A DNA stretch of 51,374 nucleotides from assembly GCF_002872075.1 (NCBI RefSeq), contig NZ_PGGU01000008.1, positions 1-51,374 on the forward strand, in the 5' to 3' direction. Each line of letters starts with the position of its first letter. The stretch's first letter is position 1. A model generated the notes under the pieces. The model searched no databases. It had not been told where the DNA came from and saw nothing but the letters and a program-made list of their open reading frames with translations. The position numbers and the translations under genes are program-made. Source of the DNA: Microbacterium aurantiacum. GTDB taxonomy: Bacteria > Actinomycetota > Actinomycetes > Actinomycetales > Microbacteriaceae. Shown piece by piece: positions 17,325 to 25,464 of the stretch.

Positions 17325-17753
17325 ATGCAACGTCGACGCACAGCCCGCGCATCCGCCGCTCCCCGGCGTGGCGCCCGGCACGGCCGTCACGGGCGAATCG
17401 GGCGCAGCGAGGTCGTCCGCCCGCCGCTTGCCCCTCTGGAGGGGCGGATCGACCGGTTCGATCTGACCGTGGGCACCGCAGTGGAGTTCCTGCGCGGGAC
17501 GTGGCCGGAACTGCAGGAGGTGCGCTTCGAGATCGGCGCGATGCCGACGCACGAGGCCACCGATGAGGTGCCGAGGTGGCATCTGGATCGCGATGCGCGC
17601 CGGATCGTGCTGTTCCGCCTGCCCATCGAGCGGCTGCTCCCGCCGGGTCACGACGATGCCGCGCACCGGCGCATGGCGATCGAGAGCGCCGTCTTCAGGG
17701 CGGCAGCCGAGTATGTCGGGCGCGAGCCCTGGGATCTCGGACACGACCACTGA
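17325..17753 (+). CDS. Metallopeptidase-family (zincin-like) protein without HExxH
   Basis: A 142-residue protein with a very basic N-terminus (MQRRRTARASAAPRRGARHGR) and a core (about 40-140) that follows the pattern of the small zincin-like 'metallopeptidase family' conserved next to DUF3499 in actinobacteria: RIDRFDLTVGTAVEFLRG, then RRIVLFRLPIERL, then a final helix. Where related zincins carry HExxH, this helix reads RRMAIESAVFRAAAEYVG, so zinc hydrolase activity is unlikely as I see it. It converges with the DUF5719 gene. Its role is unknown; an inactive structural or adaptor function is possible. Confidence 0.8.
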   Translation: MQRRRTARASAAPRRGARHGRHGRIGRSEVVRPPLAPLEGRIDRFDLTVGTAVEFLRGTWPELQEVRFEIGAMPTHEATDEVPRWHLDRDARRIVLFRLPIERLLPPGHDDAAHRRMAIESAVFRAAAEYVGREPWDLGHDH

Positions 17754-17758
17754 CGCGT

Positions 17759-17774
17759 CCGGCCCTCCGGCCGG
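17759..17774. terminator. Short GC-rich hairpin between convergent genes
   Basis: A 6-bp stem CCGGCC / GGCCGG with a CTCC loop begins 5 nt after the metallopeptidase-family stop and lies 32 nt beyond the DUF5719 stop on the other strand. There is no U-tract. It could end transcription from either side. Confidence 0.45.
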
Positions 17775-17805
17775 CTCAGCGCCCCAGCATGTCGGGTATC
17801 CGGGG

Positions 17806-19191
17806 TCAGGGGAAGACCGTGATGCTCTGCTCCGCCCCTGCGGCCGGCCAGACCGGCCAGGCGGCGAGCGCACCGGCAGCCGTCATCGTCACCGCGACGT
17901 GCACAGGCCCCGTCGGGCGCACCGTGTAGACCGTGCGCGCCTCGACGGGGAAGGCGATCGAGCCCCCGGCGGGCACGACCACGGTCTGCGGGTCACCGCC
18001 GTCCAGCGGCTCGATGGCGACCGTCGAGCCGGCATCCGCATTCCCGGCGATGACCAGCTGCGGGCTCGGTCCGGCCGGGACAGCCACGAGCACCTCACCG
18101 TCGATCTCCGGCGCCGGGGTCGCCCAGGCGAAGTCGGCGCCGCGTCCTGGACCGTCCTGCTGGCGCACGGCGGCGAGCACGGGCGCATCCGCGTCGACCT
18201 CGACCGTGTACGACCCCTCATCGAGGTCTCCGAGTGAGACCTGAGCCGGCACATCGGCGGTGAGCGGGACGATGAACTCCGATGTGGCGCCGGCGGGCTC
18301 ACCGACCGGGCGCACGGTGACCTGCGCCTGTGCGTCGGTCTCGGGCGCGAGCAGGCGCAGCACGGCCATCTCCGTGTCGTCGCCGTCGACAGGGAACACC
18401 TGCACGCCCGGGATCACCGGATGCTGCTGCGGGCCGGCGACGGCATCCTGCAGGTCGACGCCGGCGGGGTCCAGCGTGCGCGTCAGGGACGACTGCAGCA
18501 TGGCCCGCACGGGCGAGCCGGTCGTCGTCACGTGGATCACGGGCGTCTGATTCCCCGTGGCGAAGGATGCGAGCGGCATCGCGACCTGAGTCGCCGGAGG
18601 CACCACCACGTTGGATGAGCTCCGCTTGTCGCCGAAGACCGAGAGCGTCACTGTCGCTGCGACGTCGCCGGGATTGGTGAGGGTCACGATGTCCTCTGTG
18701 CCGGTGGCGACGCTGCCGCCGATCAGCCACGACTCGGTGAGAGCCTCGCGACAGGGGGCGGCGGCAAGGCCCGAGAGGTCAGCCTCGGCGAACGAAACCG
18801 ACTCGGCGGCGCCGATCAGCGGCGCGCCGCGGTCCTCGACGGCGCTCGTGAGCTTCTGGAGCTCGCCTGCCTGCGCGAGTTCGGGCATCGCCAGAGGTGT
18901 GGATGCCGGCGCACCGGCCGAGCCGTCGACGGTGAGCCGCGGGGTCGCTGCCGAGTCCATCTTCAGCGGGTCACTGGGAACGCGACCGATGGCGCGGAAG
19001 TCCCCGCTGCACACCAGAACGGTGTCGCCGGGAAGCGGTGTCACCTCGGCTTGCGCCGGAGAGCCGTGCAGAGTCGGCCAGGGAGCGGCGACCGCCAGCG
19101 CGACGCCGACGACGCACGCCGCAGCGACGGCTGCTCCGGTGACGACGCGGGCGCTCGTGGTCACGACGCGGAACGCGCGGGTGCCGCTCAT
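17806..19191 (-). CDS. DUF5719 family secreted/anchored protein
   Basis: A 461-residue protein of the DUF5719 type. A signal-anchor or signal sequence lies at about residues 15-37 (VVTGAAVAAACVVGVALAVAA); the rest is predicted extracytoplasmic and beta-rich with repeated VTLTNPGDVAATVTLSVFG-like strands and runs of Gly/Ala/Thr. It overlaps the preceding 1023-aa gene by 4 nt (ATGA), so the two are made together and probably work together at the cell surface. The pair sits beside whiB in other actinobacteria. No catalytic motif is recognisable. Confidence 0.83.
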   Translation of the reverse strand: MSGTRAFRVVTTSARVVTGAAVAAACVVGVALAVAAPWPTLHGSPAQAEVTPLPGDTVLVCSGDFRAIGRVPSDPLKMDSAATPRLTVDGSAGAPASTPLAMPELAQAGELQKLTSAVEDRGAPLIGAAESVSFAEADLSGLAAAPCREALTESWLIGGSVATGTEDIVTLTNPGDVAATVTLSVFGDKRSSSNVVVPPATQVAMPLASFATGNQTPVIHVTTTGSPVRAMLQSSLTRTLDPAGVDLQDAVAGPQQHPVIPGVQVFPVDGDDTEMAVLRLLAPETDAQAQVTVRPVGEPAGATSEFIVPLTADVPAQVSLGDLDEGSYTVEVDADAPVLAAVRQQDGPGRGADFAWATPAPEIDGEVLVAVPAGPSPQLVIAGNADAGSTVAIEPLDGGDPQTVVVPAGGSIAFPVEARTVYTVRPTGPVHVAVTMTAAGALAAWPVWPAAGAEQSITVFP

Positions 19192-22100
19192 CGCACCTCC
19201 TCGGTGGTGTTCGATTCCGGTTTCGGCGAGGTCGTATCGGGTACTACCGCCTCGGGATCGGCGGCCAGTGGATCCGGCTCATGGTCGGGGTCCGGCTCGT
19301 CGTCGACCGGCTCGGCTCCAGCAGACGGCTCTGAGGGATCGGCTGGTTCGTCGGCCGCTTCGCCGACCGGCTCCTCGACCGCTTCCTCCTCCGGCGGGAC
19401 GGACTCCGCATCCTCGCCGTGCTTCGGCAGGACCAGCGGCTCTTCGGGGGCGCGCCCGACGATGCGGGACTGCGCACGCGCCGCGCGGCGCGAAGCGCGG
19501 GTGGGAATGGCGAGCAGGAGCGCCGCGAACACGACGATCAACTGCAGCGTGATGACGAGCCGGGCGGTGGCGTTCTGTCCGCCGGTGAGGCCAGGGCGCT
19601 CGGCGACATCCGACTCCAGCCTCCACAGCACGCCGCGATCCGTCGAGCTCGCCTGCACGAAGCCGGCGCGCTGATCGAGCGAGGTCACGGCCGTGGTACG
19701 GAAGGCTCTCGCCCTGTCATCCTCATCACCGGTCTTCTTCGCCAGCAGAACATAGCGGATACCGTGGTCGGCGAGCTCGGCAGGAGCGTCGAAGTCCCGG
19801 GCCGAGAGCAGATCGACCGCCAGCGCCGTGATGTCGGCGCCCTGGATCTCGGTCGCCGTGGAGAGGATCGTGGTCTGCGCGCCGAGCGTCTCGCTCGCGC
19901 CCCAGGCGACCTCGACGGCGAGCCCGCCGTCGTTCTGCGGCGTCAGCACGAGCGTCCCGATCTCCTGATCGCCAGCCGCCTGAGCCGCGACGTACGCCGG
20001 CAGTGTGGACGCGGGTCCGTCGGTGAGAACGGTGCGTCCGCCATGTTGCGCGGTCAGCGCCGGAACAGCGCAGACCAGCAGGGCGAGGCCGACGACCGAT
20101 GTGGTGAGCACGCGCAGACGCGGCATCGTGACAGCGGTGTCGAGGGTGACCAGCGCGGCGCCGACGACGCCGATCCACCCGATGCTCAGACCGGTCCCCG
20201 GCCAGATCGGCACCGGGGTCCCCTGCACGAAGCTCACCTGCACGCCGACGGCGAGGAAGGCGGTGGCGATCCCGGTCATGGCGATCACGACGAGCGTGAT
20301 GCCTGCTCGCCAGCGCGGAGAGACCGCGGCGGCGAGCGCGAGCAGCGCGAGCGGTGCACACAGCACCGGCGCCCATGCGGCGATCGACTCCGGCAGGCGC
20401 AGATCCGCGGCGAAAGGCAGCCACCCGGCGAGGTCCATCGACGGGAATCCGGCGGCGAGCGCGAGTCGGCCGGCGGCGTCGGCCGAGGCGTGCGGTCCGT
20501 TCCAGATCAGCCCGGGGTCGCCGAGGAGAGCCCAGAGGCTGCCGTGCTGCAGCTGCCAGATGACGAGCGGAGCGAACAGCGCGACGGCGGGCACCGGCAG
20601 CCAGAGCAGACGCAGGGCACCTCGGATACGAGCGGTGCTGAGGACGAAACCGAGGGCGATCATCCAGAGCACGATCAGCGCCGGCGCCAGCGACGGTGCG
20701 CACGCCAGCACGGCCGCGAACAGCACGGATGCGGCCCCAGCGGCACCCCAGGAGCGATGGGCGACCACCGCCGCGTGGAACAGCCAGGGCAGCAGCAGAT
20801 GGACGAGCACCGCGGTGGGACGACCCTCGGTGAGCGCGGTGAGGAACGTGGGCGCGAGCGCCCACGCGACGCCGGCGAAGATACGGAGCCCCGGCCGGTC
20901 GGTGACCCGCGTGGCCGCGAACCACCCGCCGAGCACCGCCAGCGGGAGCGCGAGCACCCACAGCAGCACCAGCGAGAACGACGGAGCGCCCGGCCAGAGA
21001 GAGCCGAGAACGGCCAGCACGCCCGCGAACGGGTCGGCCGGCCCGACGACGTCGACGCCGAGCCCGCGCAGGCCCCATGACGCGTCACGCCAGAGAGCGT
21101 CGATCGTCTGACGCAGTGGAAGAAGCGCCCCACCGCCGAGCACCGGCGACGCCAGCAGAGTCGTGAAGGCACCGATGCTCACGGCGAGGGTGATGAGCAC
21201 GGCCCACGCGCCGCCCCCGGAGAAGAAATGCAGCTCACCGGCCGCGGAGTTCTCGTTGCCGTGGCCGTCGTCCAGCCGACGCCGCAGTTGCGCCCCGGTC
21301 ACCCTCAGCGGGGCGATCGTCGCCCAGGACGAGGTGCGGAACGAGCGGATGCGGTGCCGTGAACGCGTCACGGCCCCGAACCGGACCATGGCGGTGAGCG
21401 CGGCACCCCACTCCGGGAACACCGCCTCGGGGCGCTTGCCCACCAGATGCGTGATCGAACGCCAGAGCGCGAGCGGGAGCAGCGCGAGCCAGTGCAGAGG
21501 CAGTGCTGGCGCGGGTGCGTATGCGAGACGACGATGGAGCTGCGCGAGCCTCGTGACGAAAGCTCGGCGTGACCGGCCTCGCGGGAGTGCAGCCGGCCCG
21601 TCGGGTTGCACCGAGATACGGGCGTTCGGCGCGAGGACCACACGGCCGCCGCCGAGGCGCGCCCGGACGCCGAGATCGAGTCCTTCGTCGGCGCCGGCCA
21701 AAGCCGTGTCCGGGCGGAGGGCGTCTCGCACCTCGGAGCGGATGAGAAGCCCGCGGATGTCAGCGCCGAGCGCATCGTCCCCGCGGTCGTGCTGGCCCTG
21801 GTCGAGCTCGCCGGCCGCGAGTTCGACGGATCGCCCCAGCGCGGTCATGCTCACGCCGAGGGAGACGATCTCGCGTTCGTTGTCGGTGTGCACCAGCTTG
21901 GGAGCGACGATCGCCGCCGACGGCGAGCGCTCCAGTGTGCCGGTCAGGCGCTCAAGCGCCAGCGCATGCGGCGCCGTGTCGTGAGCGAGGAGCCACACCG
22001 CGCTGCCAGCGGCGACGCGCGGACGGGCGAGTTCGACGGCCTCGGCGAACGAGGTGGTCCCCCGCGCCTCGATGATCCCCTCGACGGCGCGGGCGACCGT

Positions 22101-22259
22101 CTCGCTGTCACGGGCGGATGCGGCATCGCCGCAGACGACCAGGGTGATCGCATCGGGCGGAGTGCTCTGCGAGCGCAGGGCATCCAGCGTTCGGAGGAGT
22201 TGCGCTCGGGCTGTGGGGCCGGGGCGCGCGACGATGATGGCATGAACTCGGGCTGGCAT
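19188..22259 (-). CDS. Large membrane protein with N-terminal GT2-like domain
   Basis: A 1023-residue protein. Residues 1-250 resemble a family 2 glycosyltransferase (HAIIVARPGPTARAQLLRTLDALRSQ opening; GLLIRSEVRDAL and ADEGLDLGVRARL later), but the usual DDD/DXD segment reads WLLAHDTAP (89-97), so metal binding looks impaired. About 14 hydrophobic helices follow (about 360-760), then an extracytoplasmic domain, a last helix near 915, and a highly acidic tail rich in Glu, Asp and Pro. Its neighbours are DUF5719 (overlapping) and whiB upstream. The role may be surface-polymer assembly, which is inference. TAGGCT lies 9 nt before the ATG. Confidence 0.82.
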   Translation of the reverse strand: MPARVHAIIVARPGPTARAQLLRTLDALRSQSTPPDAITLVVCGDAASARDSETVARAVEGIIEARGTTSFAEAVELARPRVAAGSAVWLLAHDTAPHALALERLTGTLERSPSAAIVAPKLVHTDNEREIVSLGVSMTALGRSVELAAGELDQGQHDRGDDALGADIRGLLIRSEVRDALRPDTALAGADEGLDLGVRARLGGGRVVLAPNARISVQPDGPAALPRGRSRRAFVTRLAQLHRRLAYAPAPALPLHWLALLPLALWRSITHLVGKRPEAVFPEWGAALTAMVRFGAVTRSRHRIRSFRTSSWATIAPLRVTGAQLRRRLDDGHGNENSAAGELHFFSGGGAWAVLITLAVSIGAFTTLLASPVLGGGALLPLRQTIDALWRDASWGLRGLGVDVVGPADPFAGVLAVLGSLWPGAPSFSLVLLWVLALPLAVLGGWFAATRVTDRPGLRIFAGVAWALAPTFLTALTEGRPTAVLVHLLLPWLFHAAVVAHRSWGAAGAASVLFAAVLACAPSLAPALIVLWMIALGFVLSTARIRGALRLLWLPVPAVALFAPLVIWQLQHGSLWALLGDPGLIWNGPHASADAAGRLALAAGFPSMDLAGWLPFAADLRLPESIAAWAPVLCAPLALLALAAAVSPRWRAGITLVVIAMTGIATAFLAVGVQVSFVQGTPVPIWPGTGLSIGWIGVVGAALVTLDTAVTMPRLRVLTTSVVGLALLVCAVPALTAQHGGRTVLTDGPASTLPAYVAAQAAGDQEIGTLVLTPQNDGGLAVEVAWGASETLGAQTTILSTATEIQGADITALAVDLLSARDFDAPAELADHGIRYVLLAKKTGDEDDRARAFRTTAVTSLDQRAGFVQASSTDRGVLWRLESDVAERPGLTGGQNATARLVITLQLIVVFAALLLAIPTRASRRAARAQSRIVGRAPEEPLVLPKHGEDAESVPPEEEAVEEPVGEAADEPADPSEPSAGAEPVDDEPDPDHEPDPLAADPEAVVPDTTSPKPESNTTEEVR

Positions 22260-22268
22260 GGCGAGGTC

Positions 22269-22274
22269 AGCCTA
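22269..22274 (-). promoter_or_regulatory. Candidate leaderless -10 box for the 1023-aa membrane protein gene
   Basis: TAGGCT on the minus strand ends 9 nt before the ATG at 22259; no ribosome-binding site is visible between them. It lies in the 100-bp gap after whiB. Confidence 0.4.
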
Positions 22275-22359
22275 TGCGTCCGCCGCCGCTGTGAAGAGCA
22301 GTGGATGCGGCGCGCCCGCGAAGCCGAGACGCGTGCTCCCCGCGATGACTGCGAATGCG

Positions 22360-22680
22360 TCAGCTGGCGCGGCGCTTGAGCTTGCGGCGCTCGCGCTCGG
22401 ACAGCCCGCCCCAGATGCCGAAGCGCTCGTCGTTGTTCAGGGCGTACTCGAGGCATTCGCCGCGGACGTCGCAGGTGGTGCAGATCCGCTTCGCGTCGCG
22501 AGTGGATCCGCCCTTCTCCGGGAAGAAGGCCTCCGGATCGGTCTGCGAGCAGAGCGCGTCGGTCTGCCAGGCGAGAGCGTTGTCGTCATCGGCGGCGTCG
22601 GTCCGGCGAACCCCCGGTACTCCGAGGTTGATCGGATCGACAAACCAGTTCTCCGGTACGTCGGAACGGTATCCCGTCAT
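22360..22680 (-). CDS. whiB: WhiB-family transcriptional regulator (WhiB2/WhmD-like)
   Basis: WhiB-like iron-sulfur regulator of 106 residues. Four cluster-binding cysteines at 44, 67, 70 and 76 (C-x22-C-x2-C-x5-C), the turn GIWGG at 88-92 and the basic tail ERERRKLKRR are all present. Proteins of this type bind the sigma-A region 4 and in this subgroup control septation and division. The ATG at 22680 is supported by GGAG 6 nt upstream; a longer frame from 22758 would add 26 residues not typical of the family. The position beside DUF5719/GT genes and manA matches whiB2 in mycobacteria. Confidence 0.95.
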   Translation of the reverse strand: MTGYRSDVPENWFVDPINLGVPGVRRTDAADDDNALAWQTDALCSQTDPEAFFPEKGGSTRDAKRICTTCDVRGECLEYALNNDERFGIWGGLSERERRKLKRRAS

Positions 22681-22758
22681 CTCGATCTCCAACCCTGTTT
22701 CCGCCCCCCGGCGGGCCGTGCAATACCTAATTACACCCGTGTCATTCGCATCGGTCAA
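22681..22758 (-). promoter_or_regulatory. whiB upstream region with AT-rich island
   Basis: Within the 178-bp gap between manA and whiB, bases 22722-22733 (AATACCTAATTA) form an AT-rich island unusual for this sequence and are the likely whiB promoter core, read on the minus strand. I cannot assign an exact -10 hexamer. A small GC hairpin (22701-22714) lies in the leader. Confidence 0.3.
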
Positions 22759-22770
22759 GTCGCGGATCGT

Positions 22771-22806
22771 AAAGCCTCAAGCGCCTCTTGAAGGTTCTTG
22801 AGCTTT
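22771..22806 (-). terminator. Possible manA terminator hairpin
   Basis: Arms AAAGCCTCAAG (22771-22781) and CTTGAGCTTT (22797-22806) pair over 10 bp with one bulged C around a 15-nt loop that can itself fold. It lies about 53 nt past the manA stop on the minus strand, and the distal arm is followed by a short TTT-containing stretch. Confidence 0.4.
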
Positions 22807-22858
22807 CATCGGCGTGTCGCGGGGCCCTTCGGCACGCACAGCGACCCCGAAGCGCGGG

Positions 22859-23986
22859 TCATCGGCCGGGAGTGGCGATGAACGCCTCGCCGGTGCCGGA
22901 GATCTCGAGCGAGCGCTCGTCGGCCGAGGCGAACACCACGGCGCCGATGGCGACCGGGTGCTGCACCGCATCCGCACCGCTGACGGCGATGTCGCCGGCG
23001 GTGCTGAGCACCATGGCCGGACCGGTCACCTCGATGACGATCGGCTCGCCCGCCACCGTCACCCGGCGCAGCGCGAAGTCCTGAACGGGAACCGGGTACG
23101 AGGTGATCGCGCCGTCCGCCGCCGGGCGGATCACCGGAACCGGCTCGGTCGTCGTGTCCAGGACCGAGAGGAGTTCGGGGACGTCGATGTGCTTGGGTGT
23201 GAGACCGCCGCGGAGCACGTTGTCGCTCGCCGCCATGATCTCCACGCCGAGGCCCGCGAGGTAGGCGTGCAACAGCCCCGCACGGAGGAAGAGGCCTTCG
23301 CCGCGCCGCAGGACGACGTGATTCATCAGCAGGGCGACGATCACCCCCGGGTCGCCCGGAAAGACTTCCGCGACGCCGACGACAGCCCGCAACACGGCGG
23401 CCCACTCCCCCGGGCGGGCATCGGCTGCGCTGCGCACCGCGTCGATGATCTCGACGATCTCCTCCTGTTCCGCCTCGGAGAGGATCCAGCCGATGGTGCC
23501 GCGCAGCACGTCTCCGCTCCCGTCGAGCCGATCACGCAGTGCGAGGACAGCCGGCGCGTCGCCGAGCGCATCCAGCATCCGCCGGGTCTCGGTCACGGGG
23601 CGCAGTCCGCTGAGCGCCTCGAACGTGTCGCTGAGCGCCACGATGAGCTCGGGCTTGTGGTTGTCGTCGCGGTAGTTGCGACGCCGGTCGTCCGGCGCGA
23701 GGGCCGCCTCGCGCGCCCATCCGTCCCGAGCCTGCTCGATCGTGGGATGCACCTGGATCGACAGCGGGCCGCCAGCCGCGAGGAGCTTCAGGAGGTACGG
23801 AAGCGTGCCCTCCGTTGTCGCGTCCAGAGTGCCGCCGCCGTCCACGTCGGATGGATCGCCGGGGTGATCGCCGAACCAGACCTCCGCCTCCGGCGCACGG
23901 GACGGCTCACGGCCCTCGAAGCCGGCCAGCAGTGTCGTCGACCCCCAGGAGTAGTCACGCGGAACGTTGGTGAGACTCAGCAGCAT
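22859..23986 (-). CDS. manA: Mannose-6-phosphate isomerase, class I
   Basis: Type I phosphomannose isomerase (375 residues), interconverting fructose 6-phosphate and mannose 6-phosphate and so feeding GDP-mannose supply. Zinc ligands are visible as Gln78 and His80 in LSIQVHP, Glu113 in NHKPEL and His240 in AGLLHAYL; the catalytic arginine region is ASDNVLRGGLTPKHID. This makes it the entry step for the gmd-dependent sugars encoded at 33.7-36.8 kb, although the phosphomannomutase and GDP-mannose pyrophosphorylase genes are not in the window. TACGCT ends 6 nt before the ATG, suggesting a leaderless transcript; it diverges from the O-antigen ligase gene. Confidence 0.96.
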   Translation of the reverse strand: MLLSLTNVPRDYSWGSTTLLAGFEGREPSRAPEAEVWFGDHPGDPSDVDGGGTLDATTEGTLPYLLKLLAAGGPLSIQVHPTIEQARDGWAREAALAPDDRRRNYRDDNHKPELIVALSDTFEALSGLRPVTETRRMLDALGDAPAVLALRDRLDGSGDVLRGTIGWILSEAEQEEIVEIIDAVRSAADARPGEWAAVLRAVVGVAEVFPGDPGVIVALLMNHVVLRRGEGLFLRAGLLHAYLAGLGVEIMAASDNVLRGGLTPKHIDVPELLSVLDTTTEPVPVIRPAADGAITSYPVPVQDFALRRVTVAGEPIVIEVTGPAMVLSTAGDIAVSGADAVQHPVAIGAVVFASADERSLEISGTGEAFIATPGR

Positions 23987-23992
23987 GCCACC

Positions 23993-23998
23993 AGCGTA
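23993..23998 (-). promoter_or_regulatory. Candidate leaderless -10 box for manA
   Basis: TACGCT on the minus strand ends 6 nt before the manA ATG (23986). There is no purine-rich ribosome-binding site in the six intervening bases. Confidence 0.5.
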
Positions 23999-24026
23999 GA
24001 GCCACCGTCCGCATCGCCCGGCGCGG

Positions 24027-24032
24027 TAGCCT
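24027..24032 (+). promoter_or_regulatory. Candidate leaderless -10 box for the first Wzy/ligase gene
   Basis: TAGCCT on the plus strand ends 7 nt before the ATG at 24040. It is divergent from the manA -10 box, with 28 bp between the two hexamers. Confidence 0.5.
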
Positions 24033-24039
24033 GAACGCG

Positions 24040-25464
24040 ATGGCGCAGTACACGAAGCACCCGGTGGCTGCCCTGCCCGCCCCGCCGGAGCGCGAGTCGA
24101 CAGGGCACTTGATGCTGCGCGCGTACGCCGTCACGGTGCTGTTCGCGACCTTCGCGCACTCCGCGGTGTACAACCTTCTCGGCGAGGTCGGAGCAGGGAT
24201 CGTCCTGCTGGTCTTCACGCTCGCGACGGCGGCCATCGGCGTGCCGATGCTCGCCCGCAATCGCCCCCAGCCGTTCGCCTGGCGCCGGCTGCCCTGGGCT
24301 GCGCTCGGCTACACCGCGCTCGCGCTGGTCTCCGTCGCCTGGTCGCAGTGGCGCGGTCCGACGCTGCTCACCTGGGCGCTGCTGGCCTCGATCACCGTGA
24401 ACGCCCTCTTCATCGCGCATGCGCTCACCTGGCATGACATCGTGCGAGCCCTTTCGTCGGCGTTCAAGTGGATCCTCGGTCTCTCGTTGCTGCTCGAGCT
24501 CTGGGTGTCGCTGTTCGTGCGCGGCCCGATCCTGCCCAACTTCTTCATGGTCCCCGTGGGCGAGGAGATCGACCCGCAGTGGTACTGGGTGCGCGGCAAC
24601 CTCCTCGACGGCGGACGTGTTCAGGGCATCGTCGGCAATGCGAATCTCCTGGCGGTCATCTGCGTCTTCGCGATCCTCACCTTCGGCATCCTGTTCGCCG
24701 CCCGCGCGCGACGGCGGACGATGCTCGCGCTGTGGATGCTCGTCGCCGCGTTCTTCCTCTTCCGGGCATCCTCCGCGACGGCGTACGCGAGCGCCGCGGC
24801 AGCCGTCGTCGTGCTCGTCGCTGCTCTGCTCATGCGCCGGGCGACGACGCCCGGCCACCGCACTCGGATCTACGTCGTGTGCGTCGCCGCCGTGGTGGTC
24901 GGCGGCGCCGCGCTCTGGGCGCTGCAGGGACCGCTGCTGACGCTCCTCGGCCGCAGTTCCGACCTGACCGGCCGTTCGGACCTCATCTGGGGCAAGGTGC
25001 TCGAACGCGCCGGCACACATCCCGTCTTCGGCAACGGGTTCTCCAGCCCGTGGGTTCCCACCGACCCCGCATTCGACGGCTGGATCGTGGATCACAACAT
25101 CACCGTGTTCCACGCTCACAACATGTGGCTCGACGTGCTGTTGCAGCTCGGGGCGGTCGGGGTCGTCCTGATGGCGGTCGCGTATCTCAGCCTGCTCTGG
25201 CGGTCTTGGTTCCTCGCGGTGGACCGCCCGCGGTGGGATCTGCAGGCGGACCGCCCGTACTCGGCGCTCACTCTGCTTCCCAGCCTTTTCACCGTCGTGC
25301 TGCTCGTCCAGGGTTACGCGGAGTCGACCCCCATCATGCTGTGGGGGTGGATGCTGCTCGTGCTGCTCTCGTTCAAGATCAAGTCCGTTCCGCTGGTCGG
25401 GGTCGGCCTCAGCGAGCGTGCCCGCGTCACCGATCACGGCGAGCGCCGACGGCGGGTTCCGTGA
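24040..25464 (+). CDS. O-antigen ligase/polymerase family membrane protein (first copy)
   Basis: A 474-residue membrane protein of the Wzy/WaaL (O-antigen ligase) family. About 10-12 hydrophobic helices and a long extracytoplasmic loop are visible; the loop contains SDLIWGKVLERAGTHPVFGNGF and the conserved histidine segment FHAHNMWLDVLLQLGAVG, the hallmark of Wzy_C domains. These enzymes polymerise lipid-linked repeat units or transfer glycan to an acceptor outside the membrane. It overlaps a second, related gene by 4 nt (GTGA). No ribosome-binding site; probable leaderless start. Confidence 0.9.
   Translation: MAQYTKHPVAALPAPPERESTGHLMLRAYAVTVLFATFAHSAVYNLLGEVGAGIVLLVFTLATAAIGVPMLARNRPQPFAWRRLPWAALGYTALALVSVAWSQWRGPTLLTWALLASITVNALFIAHALTWHDIVRALSSAFKWILGLSLLLELWVSLFVRGPILPNFFMVPVGEEIDPQWYWVRGNLLDGGRVQGIVGNANLLAVICVFAILTFGILFAARARRRTMLALWMLVAAFFLFRASSATAYASAAAAVVVLVAALLMRRATTPGHRTRIYVVCVAAVVVGGAALWALQGPLLTLLGRSSDLTGRSDLIWGKVLERAGTHPVFGNGFSSPWVPTDPAFDGWIVDHNITVFHAHNMWLDVLLQLGAVGVVLMAVAYLSLLWRSWFLAVDRPRWDLQADRPYSALTLLPSLFTVVLLVQGYAESTPIMLWGWMLLVLLSFKIKSVPLVGVGLSERARVTDHGERRRRVP

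Noticed and set aside
19419..21080. A 553-codon plus-strand frame rich in Arg, Glu and Gln
   Set aside because: It is antisense to the 1023-aa membrane protein; the composition is that of a complementary frame and no domain is visible.
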